DNA of 64,000 bases from Epiperipatus broadwayi (taxonomy: Eukaryota > Onychophora > Udeonychophora > Euonychophora > Peripatidae). The position numbers were made by a program, and so were the translations under genes. The notes under the pieces are model-generated. The model did no database searches. It was not told the origin of the DNA and worked only from the letters and a program-made list of their open reading frames with translations. Shown in pieces: positions 34,651-46,577 of the stretch (position 1 is the first letter of the stretch; each line of letters opens with the position of its first letter). Where the stretch lies: assembly GCA_028023455.1 (NCBI GenBank), contig JAQFVV010012400.1, forward strand, positions 11,601,748 to 11,665,747. The letters are read 5' to 3'.

Positions 34651-35675
34651 CACACAGATAGAGTGATGAATTCAAGAGCTAAGAACATCTTATCAAGATT
34701 AATCTGCAATTCCTGGTGTGTGGACACCACATGATCCCCCAAACAATTAATTTTCCAAATTATTTATTTTATGATAAAACAACATTAAAAATAAGTAATA
34801 AAAATAAAAAACCTATACAAGAAATTGGGCATCATAATGAAAATCCCCTTAGGATTACTTTAATATTATGCCATAAGGTTACTATTTAATATAAAGAACT
34901 ACTTGATTCTGGGTGGCTTAAATTTTTGTAAAATATTTGTATAGTAAGTAAAAGAGTAGTTAACTATTTCTTATATATAAAAAAGCCAATTTGTTATTCA
35001 TAAATAATGCACAGAGACTCAAGAAGACCTAAAAGAAATAATTTGAAAGTTCATGATGATATAATTATTTGTTTGCATGATCTACCTGCATAAACTAAAG
35101 CACTATCATCTTGTTAGATAAATTTTGGAACATTGTTGCATTCCTCCAAAATATTCATATAGTCTATGTTTAATTAAAAAAGAACATTATATGCTCACTT
35201 AAATTGCAATAGTTTCACTACATTTTAAAGTTGGAAGAAGATAATCTGGCTGTTATATCTTTTTTATTTTATGACTTATATTTTTTCATTGATTGGAAAA
35301 GAAATGAACAATGATTTATTTTTCCATATCATGTTTCTAGACATCCTGTGCAGAACACCATCTCCATCATATTACAGCATTTTTATTAGAAACCAATCAC
35401 TTTGAAAAGTAGCAGCATGCTGAATGTTCTGATTGTAAAGTTTATAGGCATTATTTTGGAGTTTAAAATATATAATCACTTTTTGAAAAAATTTGATCAA
35501 TTGTGATTCTGTGCCCTTTATGGTTTAATATAAAGTAATGTATTAAAGAGAGAAGGAACTTTTAATTAATTCCACTGTTAAAACATTACTTGGCATTCTA
35601 GGTGATGAATTATTTGGTTTTTTTAAATCTTGTACATAATAGTTCAGTGGTAGATTAATTGATTCAAATTTAGAA
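34651..35675. other. AT-rich stretch, nothing recognised
   Basis: No ORF, repeat or RNA signal could be supported. Confidence 0.5.
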
Positions 35676-35900
35676 CTCTCTAGTGTAATGGTTGGGGTTT
35701 TCCAACAGAAAAGGAAAGATGCATCTCACTATGGTCAAAACTAGGGAGTTCTGGTAGTGAAGCAGTCGGATCTGAGTTCGACCCTAGCTTCATGACATCT
35801 AGCCATAAGCCCACTTCAAACCCTAGTACTAACCTTAAATTTCCGATGCAGTGGGGCTTTATACAGTCAATTCATGCTAGTTTTCTTAAAGAAAAACTAT
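35676..35900 (+). mobile_element. SINE-like element with tRNA-type promoter boxes
   Basis: CTAGTGTAATGGTTGGGG (about 35680) resembles a tRNA A box, and GAGTTCGACCCTAG (about 35776) resembles a B box. Their roughly 95-base spacing is wider than in a tRNA but possible in a SINE. The following GC-richer 100 bases may be its body. The ORF starting at 35792 is chance. No poly-A tail or target duplication was defined. Confidence 0.4.
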
Positions 35901-36107
35901 TGTATAAATGTATATTAAAATTAATTAGTTTAAGGTTTAAATTAATCGATGCTATTAATAAATTCATGATAAAATTATTCATGAATTTATATATATTACA
36001 ACTGCATGGATTGTGCATATATATTTATAAATATTTAAATATATATAATTGTTTGAAAGTTTCATTGCATCAGGAATGTTTTGATTTTACTTTTAAATAA
36101 TTTGTTA

Positions 36108-36345
36108 AAATTTTAGTGATTAAAGCTACATTCTTTCGATAAGCTTTCAGATTTTCCCTTTCCAAAACAATGGGTAAAGTTTTATTAATTAGAAAAAAAG
36201 ATAAGTATTTAAAATGTAAGGATTTCCTAATTAAAATCGTTTTTAGATTTAAAAATTCATTTTCTAATTAGAAAATGAATTCAAGTTAATGAGTTTGAAA
36301 GCCTTATCGAAGGAATGTATCTAAAATCAATTAGTAAAAACTTGT
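36108..36345. mobile_element. Foldback MITE-like element with a palindromic centre
   Basis: Left arm ACATTCTTTCGATAAGCTTTC (about 36129) is matched inverted by GAAAGCCTTATCGAAGGAAT (about 36298). Similarity continues outward (TTTTAGTGATTAAAGC against TTTTACTAATTGATTTTAG). In the middle is a perfect 26-base palindrome at 36255-36280. Size and structure fit a MITE. The target duplication is not resolved. Confidence 0.6.
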
Positions 36346-38957
36346 AACATTGAAAATGAAATAAGCACTAGCCTGAAGGCATCAGATACAGTTTAAATAG
36401 CTCTGAAAAGTTTGGAGAGGGAGAAGCCATCTTTGTAGTAGAAAAGTGCCAGTAAATTCTGTGCATCTTAAAATCATGAATTCAAATAATATTCCTATCA
36501 TGGTGAGGAGCTAAACATCAGGAGTCTGGCTATGGTTCCTGAAGTCCCCTGAAAATCTTCTATGAAGCTGCTAAATCCTTTCCGGACCAATTGTGCTGCA
36601 AAAATCATGTCAACATCAACTAAAATGCTGTTCAAGTAATCGACCAAATGCATGCCTACGTTTTACCAACCCAGATGTGTAAACTAAGGAACCAGCCCCA
36701 GATGAAATGGTAATATATTTCCATAATGAGCCATAACCTTCTGGCCAGTTTCCGACCTTTACTTTACACTCCCTTTAAGAGCTCTTTTCATTCTTTAATG
36801 TAAATCTGTAAAAAACTTTCTTTTATTATGCTTTTTAAATTCATAGTAATTCTCTCAACCCCTAGTCTTTAAATTTAACTTTCCTTTCTTACAATGGCGG
36901 TTCATTTACTATATTATATACATCTTTTGTATGATTTATTAATGTCGTTTACTTTTAATTATATATCAATAATCCTTCGACTCAATGAGCCCCTTTGTCC
37001 CATTTGCTTTGTGCAAATAATGTAATATTAATTCTGATAGTAATTCTCACCCATTAGAACTAAATTTATACGTTCTATTAATCATCGAGTCGAAAGAAAT
37101 TATTAAATGTTTACTATTTTTATCATTGGCTAATAATAAATTATTAGCTCCATTTCTAACCTATGTCCCTGGCACCTTTATCTAATTTATAAATGTTTAT
37201 ATATCCATATTTATGATCTTAAAATGTTTTTGCAAAAGGGTCAATAAAGAAATCAACTAAATATATTCTAATTCAAATTGTTTTTACTATCTATTAAGAT
37301 TCAGAAAGGGTACGATGTTTGGGGCATAATTAATATAATTTTATAAATGATTTAAAATAGTTTTAGTTAAAAGCTCATTTGATGTTAATTAATTTGATCA
37401 AGTCATCACATAGAGCATTCTATAATAAATTGTTTTTTTATTCAAACGGTGACTATCAATTCATCATCTTCGAACGTTCCTGATGTAGGGCAATCTTCCA
37501 CTCCGTAGGATTGTCGGTGGTGATATCAATGTTATTTTAATTATAGAGTAAGAAAGCACTTCCTCCCCGCTTATATTATATTTGGAACACCAAAGGTTCA
37601 CAGCTATGACTCAGCCTGGTTTTCCCCGTGTTCCACTTCTTCTTAAAGGGCAGTAAAACTTGTCAAATCCAAGCGGCCATATTACTTAAACCACCGACCA
37701 GCAATTATCTTTCCTTTTCATTTATAGCTCATAATTCATCAGCACTGTTACCTCTCTGTTCCAGTAAAGCCCGCTCTTATGCTCATAATTCGTGATGAAG
37801 TGATTTAAATTAAAGTCAAACAAATTCTCAGTTATCTCAAATTAAATAAGTTTTCTAATAAAGGTTAAAGATATGCCCTAAATACGTATCTTGCTCTTCA
37901 TGAATGGATTTGTGAATGTGAAAATAAATCTCACATTCTTCTGTATAAAATAAGAATCATAATTTCCATCACCACTGAATACCTTTATCTGCCTTTATTT
38001 TCTTGTTGAGGGTATAGACATATAGACTTTCAAATATTGCATAATACTCGTTGGCATATAATAGGAACTGCCATCCTTATAATAATTATAAACTCTGTTT
38101 AAGGCTAAAGGTGATCAATATAATTCATTTAAAATTGAACAAAACCATTACTATTATTATTAAAATATTTATAAACACACTTGGTTTCTAAATTCCTTTA
38201 TTCAATAATTATTTTAAATGTTAAGGTTCGCTGTCTGTGTTGGCAACCCAAACATATACATATGATTCGATTTAAAATTATCTTTAGTTAATTTATTATC
38301 CAATATTAGTGTCAGTTCAGGGGTCTTTAATCATCACCAAGCATTGAGCTAGTTCCTTGGCGCATAGCACTGTGCCATCAATTTAGATCATCCATTGATC
38401 TGAAATGGTGAGTTGGGTTTGAATTCATCTGAGTTTGGATCTGACTTGCAGTTTAGGTGGCAGACGTTTTTCAACCGGTACAGTAGGATGCTGTGAATGA
38501 TTAGATGAAGTACCTAACCAATGACCATATCTACCTCCAATGGGTTAGCTCTAAATTAGACTAATTCATCCATACCTCATCCCTCTTTTGGATTCTATTA
38601 CACCTCAGTATTCAAACCCAGGGAGAATGTTGCCTTCAGCTCTTTTCAGGGGTGAATTTACTCTAGATAGCAACTGTTACATCTCTATATATGTTCTAAT
38701 TAATGATCCATCCAACCATATTACTATAATATAGTGTAATAAGAAAGTATGGATATATACAAGTATATCTGTTTATGAATTGATAAATGAATGGTTAAAT
38801 AATTTTGACAAAATAGAGACCATTTTAATGAAAATCAAGTTAACAATATTTTTCTAACAAAATAAAAATTCAAAATTCTTTTAACATGATAAAAAAAATG
38901 TATATACATGTATGTGTCAAGTTGTATCTTTATCATTTTAATAATTAAATGTACTTA
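36346..38957. other. GC-richer stretch, possibly an old LTR; no gene
   Basis: 36350-36800 and 37440-37800 are less AT-rich than the flanks but have no long ORF. The minus strand carries a TATA-like motif in CCAAATATAATATAAGCGG (37567-37585) and, about 135 bases downstream, TTTGAATAAA, an order expected of an LTR (promoter, then poly-A signal). No partner LTR or internal coding region is visible. Confidence 0.3.
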
Positions 38958-39037
38958 CTATTTTAACCCTTACCCATAGTAGATATAGATGACAAGGCTA
39001 TTTTAACCCTTACCCATAGTAGATATAGATGATAAGG
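38958..39037. repeat. Near-perfect 40-bp tandem duplication
   Basis: CTATTTTAACCCTTACCCAT... is repeated at 38958-38997 and 38998-39037 with a single difference (GACAAGG against GATAAGG), so it is recent. Confidence 0.9.
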
Positions 39038-41945
39038 CACTAATTATTTACAAAGAAATAAAATTAACAAAAAGAAAAAAAATCAATAATTTATTATTAC
39101 AATGATCGCAAAGCTGACTATTTTACAATATTATATCAATGTCTGTACAATAGCTTCATTGCTCAATTCCAGCTGTAGAAGTTCCATCTTCTTTGGGGAT
39201 TCCTAAATACAAGTTTCCTATGGTTGATAGAAAAAAATGTCGATGCAGGAAGATTAGTTATTCACACCAAATAAACAAATGTAAATGATTACTAGTTAAC
39301 AAAAAAAATAAATAAACAACACAAACTCTGTCCTGTGGCAAGTATATGTTCTTAATATTGAATATCAAATAAAATCCTATCTTATTCCATATAACAGTGA
39401 TGATGATAATAATTAATATGAAGTCACTATGGAGGGAGAGCTGACTTAAACTTTATTTAACAAAAAAAAATATTGTTTAACTTAATAACCTTCCCCCCTA
39501 CTTTCTTGATTCTAATTATAATGGACTCTTCCAAGTTGTAGATATTTAGGTTTCCAAGTACAGAAGTGAAATAAAAATAGAATTCTATAAATGTATATAT
39601 ATAAAATAATACATAATAAATTAAAGCTTTTTTAAAATTATTTTGAATAATGTTCATGAATTTGACAAATAATGCCTTTTATAGATATAGTATTTTCCTT
39701 TTTGGATCATCCTTTTTTGGAAAGTCATGCATCACTCATGGAAACTCCTTGGCGACATGCTTGAAATGTTATTTCCATCTTCTGTAGTTGCTTTTCTTCT
39801 GGATCCATCAAGACATTTATGACAGAACATTTGATGTTTCATTAGGCATTATACAGGTGAATATTAAATCATTGTGCTTTTGGCCAGGGATAATAGCCCT
39901 TCAGCCCTATGGCAACGTTAAATTAGCCGGAATACATTGCTCAGCAGTTCATAAAAGATTTAAATTTTCTTAATTTACTATTTGGTATTTAATGGCTTTT
40001 ACAAAAAAAAAAAATTATTTCATCATTTATATATATGCTGACGATGTTATATTTCTTTATTTTATCTGTATTCAAATGATAGCACAGTTTTTTTATTTTA
40101 AATATCAATTTAAAATCAGTTCAATTATTTTTATCCAACTGCAAGAATGGATCAAAACTTTTTTTTGTTTAAATATTGGCTATAGTTTTTTATAGTTTTG
40201 CACTATAAAGATTAGTTGAATAATTTGGAATGTTTGAATAAGTTGTCCATATTCTCTTAGATTCAAACTTTCAATCTTCATGTGCTGGTGTTATACAGCT
40301 ATTATATCCTTTTGAAAATAATAAAAGATGACAGATATGAACTGGGTTTGCTTTTTATACTGAGTTTAGTTTCTGTTCTTTAGTATACTTGCATTGCTGC
40401 TTCGTTTTCCATTGCTGTCTGTGTCTATTGTTGCATGTATTATATTGATTGTAAGTAAAAATAAAATTACATAATAGAATTCTGCTTTCATCTTCTGCAC
40501 TTGGTTACATAGTGACTGTCTTGACATTAAGCCATTGCTGTGCTTACTGAGACTATCTTGTGTTATTATGTAAAATACATTGAAATTTAATTCATTATGA
40601 TTTCTTTAACTGGTTTTTTCCCCTTTTATTAGATAAGGCCAATTAATCTACTGTGAAATTTACTTAATATAGTAGTTAATAAAATAACTGTTTGTGTGTG
40701 TGTGTGTATATGTTTATTCTATAAAATGATAGTGCATGCTCATCCACCTATTAGCTAATCTTACATTTTAAATGAACTGATTTGGTAGTGTGAGTAAACA
40801 AAGGCTGGACTCAAATGGATTATAAGCTACCCTTACACTAGATTAAAATTCAGTTCTGTCTCTTTCACTACTCAAACATTATGGAACCACCTGATGGTCA
40901 TTCTGATTATTATTGTGGGGTGTTTTTTTTTTTTGGTATTAATCCATTTAAATTTTAATTACAATTGATTATAGCGGTCTTTTATCAACCTTAGATTTTT
41001 TTGAGATATCAAGTACAAGACTTTGGAAATCAATATCCATAGATCATGGCCTTAGCTCTTTACTTCTGCTCCTTGGACTTTTTATGAACTCGTAAATAAT
41101 AAATAATTCAAATATTGTTTATTTTTATTGAATAACAACAATTCATTATCAAACTCAGGCAGGTGCCAGATTTCTTTTCTCAGGTTTATGAACATGGTAT
41201 CATCTTTTTGCCAATAACTACTTACCATATTGTTAGGGTTGTGTGTATAGAATATAGAATAAAACAATTGTTTTGGTATGTGTTACCATTTATGTGATAC
41301 AAAGCATCAAAACATAATACCAAATGTCAGTTGTCATTTATCTATATCCTGTGTGCGTAGCTATGGCTAGCAAATCTATATAGAAAATAGTACTTTAATA
41401 AAATGTGTTCATACACTAAATAACAAATTGTTTTATCAACGAAATAACAATAACTTATAATTAAAATTTTATGTATACTAATAACAAATTGTTTTAATGA
41501 AAGCTTGAAATTTTTAAAATAACATTTTAATAACATTAATTAATTTGATGTAAAGAAATTTAATACTAAGTTTTATGACCCATCTCTTTTTTTTCTCTCT
41601 CTGTAGTCGTTCCTGTCATAAAGTTATTTCGCAACTAACAGTTATCCAAATAATAAAGGCATATCAAGTCACATTTTTAACTCTTGAAATTAATATTAAC
41701 TGAATTAAATTATATTTTAAAAAAAACTGGTAAATTATTACCAATTTAAAATAAATTAGGAAAGTGAAAAAATAGTTCATGTGTACACGCGTGCGCTCAT
41801 TTAATGCAGATATTATTTATATATGCCAAAAGATATTTATTTTATCATAAGCACATGTTTGCAGTAAAATAAAATATTACATAAAATATATTAATAACTG
41901 AAACACAGGCTTGTTATATACCTGTGGCTATATATATATGTAATA
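39038..41945. other. AT-rich stretch, nothing firmly recognised
   Basis: The ORF at 39788-39973 lies in GC-richer sequence and could be a transposon scrap, but no motif identifies it. A short (GT)n tract lies at about 40690-40710. The other ORFs are Phe/Ile/Tyr-rich and compositional. Confidence 0.45.
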
Positions 41946-42532
41946 TAGGGTATATGAGCACAGACTTTCACACCACTCACCTCTCTCCACTCTATCTAAT
42001 AACACTGATACACCTAAACACATATATGCTGAAAAGATAAATAATCACCAATATACGTATTTCATGCTAAACCAGCAATCATCAGTTGGTCCAGACTATC
42101 ATCTTTACACACATATATAGTATAAGTGCTCAGATGCATATGTATTAAATGGATTATGTCCTGTACATGTGGGGTTCAGATTGACCTTAGGTCAACATGG
42201 GTGTGACAATAATCTCGGCCTCAGGGTGGCCTTTGAGCATTCCATCATCAGATTTTCAATTGGATGGACGGTTGAAGAGTTGGAGTGTGGAGTGGATTGA
42301 AGCCTGTCCATTAAACTATGAGGATAGTCTATCTTAATATATATCTGAGCGCTTATACTATATATGTGTGTAAAGATGATAGTCTGGACCAACTGATGAT
42401 TGCTGGTTTAGCATGAAATACGTATATTGGTGATTATTTATCTTTTCAGCATATATGTGTTTAGGTGTATCAGTGTTATTAGATAGAGTGGAGAGAGGTG
42501 GGTGGTGTGAAAGTCTGTGCTCATATACCCTA
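41946..42532. mobile_element. Foldback element family A, best complete copy (587 bp)
   Basis: Two arms of about 190 bp run from AGGGTATATGAGCACAGACT inward to TATAAGTGCTCAGAT, and inverted from TATAAGCGCTCAGAT out to AGTCTGTGCTCATATACCCT. By eye they differ at only a few positions, while other family copies here differ widely. The roughly 200-base centre contains GTGTGACAATAATCTCGG, CATCATCAGATTTTCAATT and GAGTGTGGAGTGGATTGAAG, also seen in the tandem units at 22893-23775. TA-rich flanks are compatible with a short TA-type duplication. It encodes no transposase, so it would be moved in trans. The 66-codon ORF at 42192-42392 (-) is not a gene. Confidence 0.85.
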
Positions 42533-42679
42533 TATTATAAAATATATTAGTAGCTGAGCGATGAAACTATATAGGTTAGAAAAACACTTCTGTAAAACTT
42601 TATTTTAACTTAACCAGACATGATTGTAATCAGTGACGTCTTATTGTGATTTCAGTGTTATGAGCCTACAGATAAGTCC

Positions 42680-43120
42680 AGAGAATTAGCTATAACACAA
42701 TCAACTCAATTGTTTCTTCATTCTGTTTTATTTATTACCTTAGTCTTTTAATTCCATGTAGCTCATTCTATTCTTTAAGTCATCCCAAAAAATTAATATC
42801 CTTTATATCGTTCTTCTATTACCATTCACTATTCTGTCTAAAACATTTCTAATTTAACAATTCATATTTTTTTCAGTATATATCCATTTCAATTTTTTTT
42901 CTGATGTATAATCTTTCCCAATCAAGTCTTCTCTTTTCAACTATTTTCAGTAAAACACCCCTCTTTGTCATTCTATCTACCTAATTAATCCTATTCTATT
43001 GTTCTCTAAACTTATATCAGAAAGGTCTCCAATTCATAATCAGGGTCACAACCTCACAACCATAAAACAATAGCTATACAGAAAGTTCTGTGTGGCCACT
43101 TTCTTTCTTATATTGCTAAA
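42680..43120 (-). pseudogene. Degenerate LINE ORF2 C-terminal region
   Basis: Minus-strand fragments include TLIMNWRPF, DRMTKRGVLLKIVEKRRLDW and FRQNSEW in the order expected after LINE reverse transcriptase (E-x-W-x-RR, then T-x-E-VL-x-I-x-x-RR-LxW, then the Trp block). Multiple stops interrupt it. It is of the same kind as the relic at 19790-20165. It lies 150 bp from the family A element. Confidence 0.45.
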
Positions 43121-46100
43121 TTCTTATATACAATTTGTTTCTAAAGATCTAATGCACTAAATACTTTGCATAATTTGCAAATCCATATTGCACAATTCAT
43201 CATTTTGTTATGCTTTTTACAATACTATTAAACATGGAAGTGTAATCTCTTAGACATAGTTATAATTGTTATCTATTTGTTTCTATTAATAAGCAAAAAA
43301 AATGTTTTTATTTTTTTTATATTATGATTCCTTTGTGCTTCAGTTTATATTTAAATCAGGTAGCCTAATCATATTTGTTATATGTAAGTATATTAAAAGT
43401 CATGTACACAAATGCTATTTACATGTGGGGAACATAAACAGCATGCACACTTGATTTTTTTAACATTTAAAGTTGTATTCATGTATTCTAAGATCTCTTA
43501 CAGAAGGTACTTAACTTAGTAAATGATTATTGTAAATAGTTCATATTGCTTATTATGCTTATTAGCTCAATTTATTTAGGATTTTAATATTTGTAGATAT
43601 GTCATAAACTTTAATAAGCCCCTTACATACATGAATATCTACATTGTAATCATAAATATATGAAGAATGTGTAGAGAAAAGCTTTCGTAAAGTACGTTTT
43701 TAAAACAGTATGTGCTCAACCAACTTTTGACTATTACAAGTCATAATATAGCATATCAAACCAAAAATAAAATCCTTTAATTCCCATCACTCCATGTCAC
43801 ATGATACTTGTTAGTATAAGTATCCCTTCAAATCACTATGTTAGATAGCATAAGACTTGCTATTAGAGATGCAATTCAACAATTTCTATCACTTTTGATT
43901 ATCATTTAACAAGAAAAAATTTATTTACACTCTCATTTATTGTCCATTACTAAATTAATGCTTGCATAATTGACTGTGAATGAAAATAGAGGCCATCAGA
44001 ATCCAGTGCAGGAGTGTAAGCTAATGTAATGTATTGGAAATGGAGCATTTACAATAACTTTTTTTAATTGTAAGTAATATTCCAGTTATTGAAAAAGAAT
44101 ACTTGAACATATTCTTATCAATAACATTGCCATTATAATTTCAATACCTAGTTGTAAGAATAATTTATAATTCATCTTAATGATTTATTTTCAGCAATAT
44201 AGAAACTGAAGATTTAAAAAAAAAACAATAAGAAAAACATCATTATGTTAGTAACAATCTGCTTTTGATGAACTTTTTAAAACAAGGTAGGTAATAGGTT
44301 ATTTTGAAATAATATCTTTTATATGATTACAGGAATAACTAATTTGAAAGCACATAATAATTATAATAATAATATAATTTTTACCTCTTATATTTTTTAT
44401 TTTTCCTTTAAGGTAACTTGTGTGTAAAAAATTTAATTTCAAAGTATGTCTTTCAGATAGCAATCTTGATAATGGATCTTGTAATAATAGGTATTGTTGA
44501 TAGTGTCATAAATTGGATTGCTCAAGAATGAAATTGGGATGACCATGTTAAAGCAATGGAAGCTTTAGAAAATCAAAATCTAAAATTAGCCCTCAACAAA
44601 AATGATTTTTTAGTAAATTAGAAATTTTTAATGTAAAGAATGCACAAAATTCAAATGTACAGACAGCATTTTTATTAGTAGCAGCTTTGCTATTTAGGAT
44701 AGAAGAAAAGATTAATTTTGGAATAGATTGCATTGAAGAAAAATTAAAGGTTGAGCCCAAGTTGAAATCAATTTTTTTATTATATTTTTTTTAATCATTT
44801 AATGTCAATGATATATACTGTGTTAATGATTTGATTTTTATTAAACTTGTTTTTACTTCATTGCTAGAAATGGTAAAATGGATATCTGAGCATAGATGGT
44901 GTTTTAATGATTCTTTATGATAATGCTAAGATTAAAGTTGTTGCACTACTACTACTTCTACTATTACTATTTATTACTATACATAGAGAACAAGTAATTT
45001 TAATAAAGACTAGTTTAATTGCTAATTTAAAAAAATGTAGTATCTTGAAAGCAATAGTTATTATTATTGTTATTGCTGCTGCTTTTATTTATTAATATAC
45101 ATATACAATAAGTAATTTTGATAAAAACTAAAATTTAATTGTTAATTTAAAAAAACATATTTTAAAGCAATATTTATACCTTTAACAACAAATCTAATCT
45201 AAGGCTGCTTATATATTCAGTTAGTAATTAATGAAAGTATAATGAATATATTTAAGTCTTCTTAATATAACTTCTGTCTTAATCTTTACTTTAATGTTAT
45301 TATCTCGGCAATAACGAGGATAAATACTCTTCTATATTTTACTTTACATATTGCACATCTCTGACTTTTTCCATCAATATGGCATGTTTTGGATTTATGA
45401 CTTACAAACATACTAACCCATACAAAAAATACTATGAGATAAATAATAAAACCATGCTGTTTAAGATATGCTGTAAAGTTTAAATATATATAATTAATTA
45501 AACAATATATAAATATGTAATAAAGCTAACATTATTTACTTATGCTTTCTATGAAAATTTTCTGATGCTTCAAGCAGCAAAACAGCTAACTTCTTGCTAA
45601 AATATATGTTTCTGTCAATCAAATCTGATGTCATCAGTAGCTTGAAAATCAAATGACACCCCAATAAACATAACCACCCAATATTTATTGCATAACATGA
45701 AACATTGGTATATATTATTACGTGCTCTCTTGTATCCAACTATATAGCAGCCATTTGTAAACAAATATAGCTATTTTAACTCCAATGAAAGGAAAAAGAT
45801 AAAAAAAAAGTGCTCTAGAAATAAGTTTGCCATGACTACATAAAATAATCTGTGAACCACAAATAAATCCACATATAAAATATGTTGGACCATTTTTCTG
45901 TTTATTTGTAATGATCTTAGTAAATATTTTATATAGAACTAGTAATATTTCTTTCTATTTTTTTCATCTTTTGTATATGTCAAAATCACTACCATGTTTT
46001 TTTCAATCTCATAGAATATTTTTAACATTTAGACCTTTGGTATATAGTTTTGACAACATTTTCTCTATTTATTCACTTGCTTTTTTAAAGATATTTATAA

Positions 46101-46334
46101 TGATTCACAATTTACTAGAGATTTTCTATTTTTAATACATTTAATTACCTATCTTCTTCTTTATATAAAACATGAGACATAACAAAAGTTGTATAATTGA
46201 GTAAACAACTTTGAATTTTTGTTTTCTAATACTATGTAGTTCTTTATAAAATTCATTTAAATACATTATGATATCTTTTTTAGTATAGTGCATTTTTTGT
46301 TTGTTTCTTTTATTACTGAAATTATTTTCTTTTT
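43121..46334. other. AT-rich stretch with a possible reverse-transcriptase scrap
   Basis: At 44530-44630 (+) the reading DDHVKAMEALENQNLKLALN followed by KNDFLV resembles the H..H...L-x-x-x-GLKLN..KC.F block of LTR-retrotransposon reverse transcriptase, but it is short and isolated. Other ORFs here are compositional. Confidence 0.35.
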
Positions 46335-46577
46335 AATATGGAGAAGCCATTTTATATTTTTTAGATATTTATCCCTTTTATAACTTTTTTTTTTACCATT
46401 TTATATTTCCTTATATTAACATTAACTCTTTTCTTACTATTTTACAGAATTTTAAATATGGAGAAGCCATTTTATATTTTTTAGATATTTATCCCTTTTA
46501 TAACTTTTTTTTTTTACCATTTTATAATATTTCCTTATATTAACATTAACTCTTTTCTTACTATTTTACAGAATTTT
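46335..46577. repeat. Near-identical 120-bp tandem duplication
   Basis: AATATGGAGAAGCCATTTTA begins at 46335 and again at 46455. Both copies run through ATCCCTTTTATAAC, a T-run, CCTTATATTAACATTAACTC and ACAGAATTTTAAATAT. They differ only by T-run length and a short insertion (ATAATATTT against ATATTT), so the event is recent. Confidence 0.92.
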
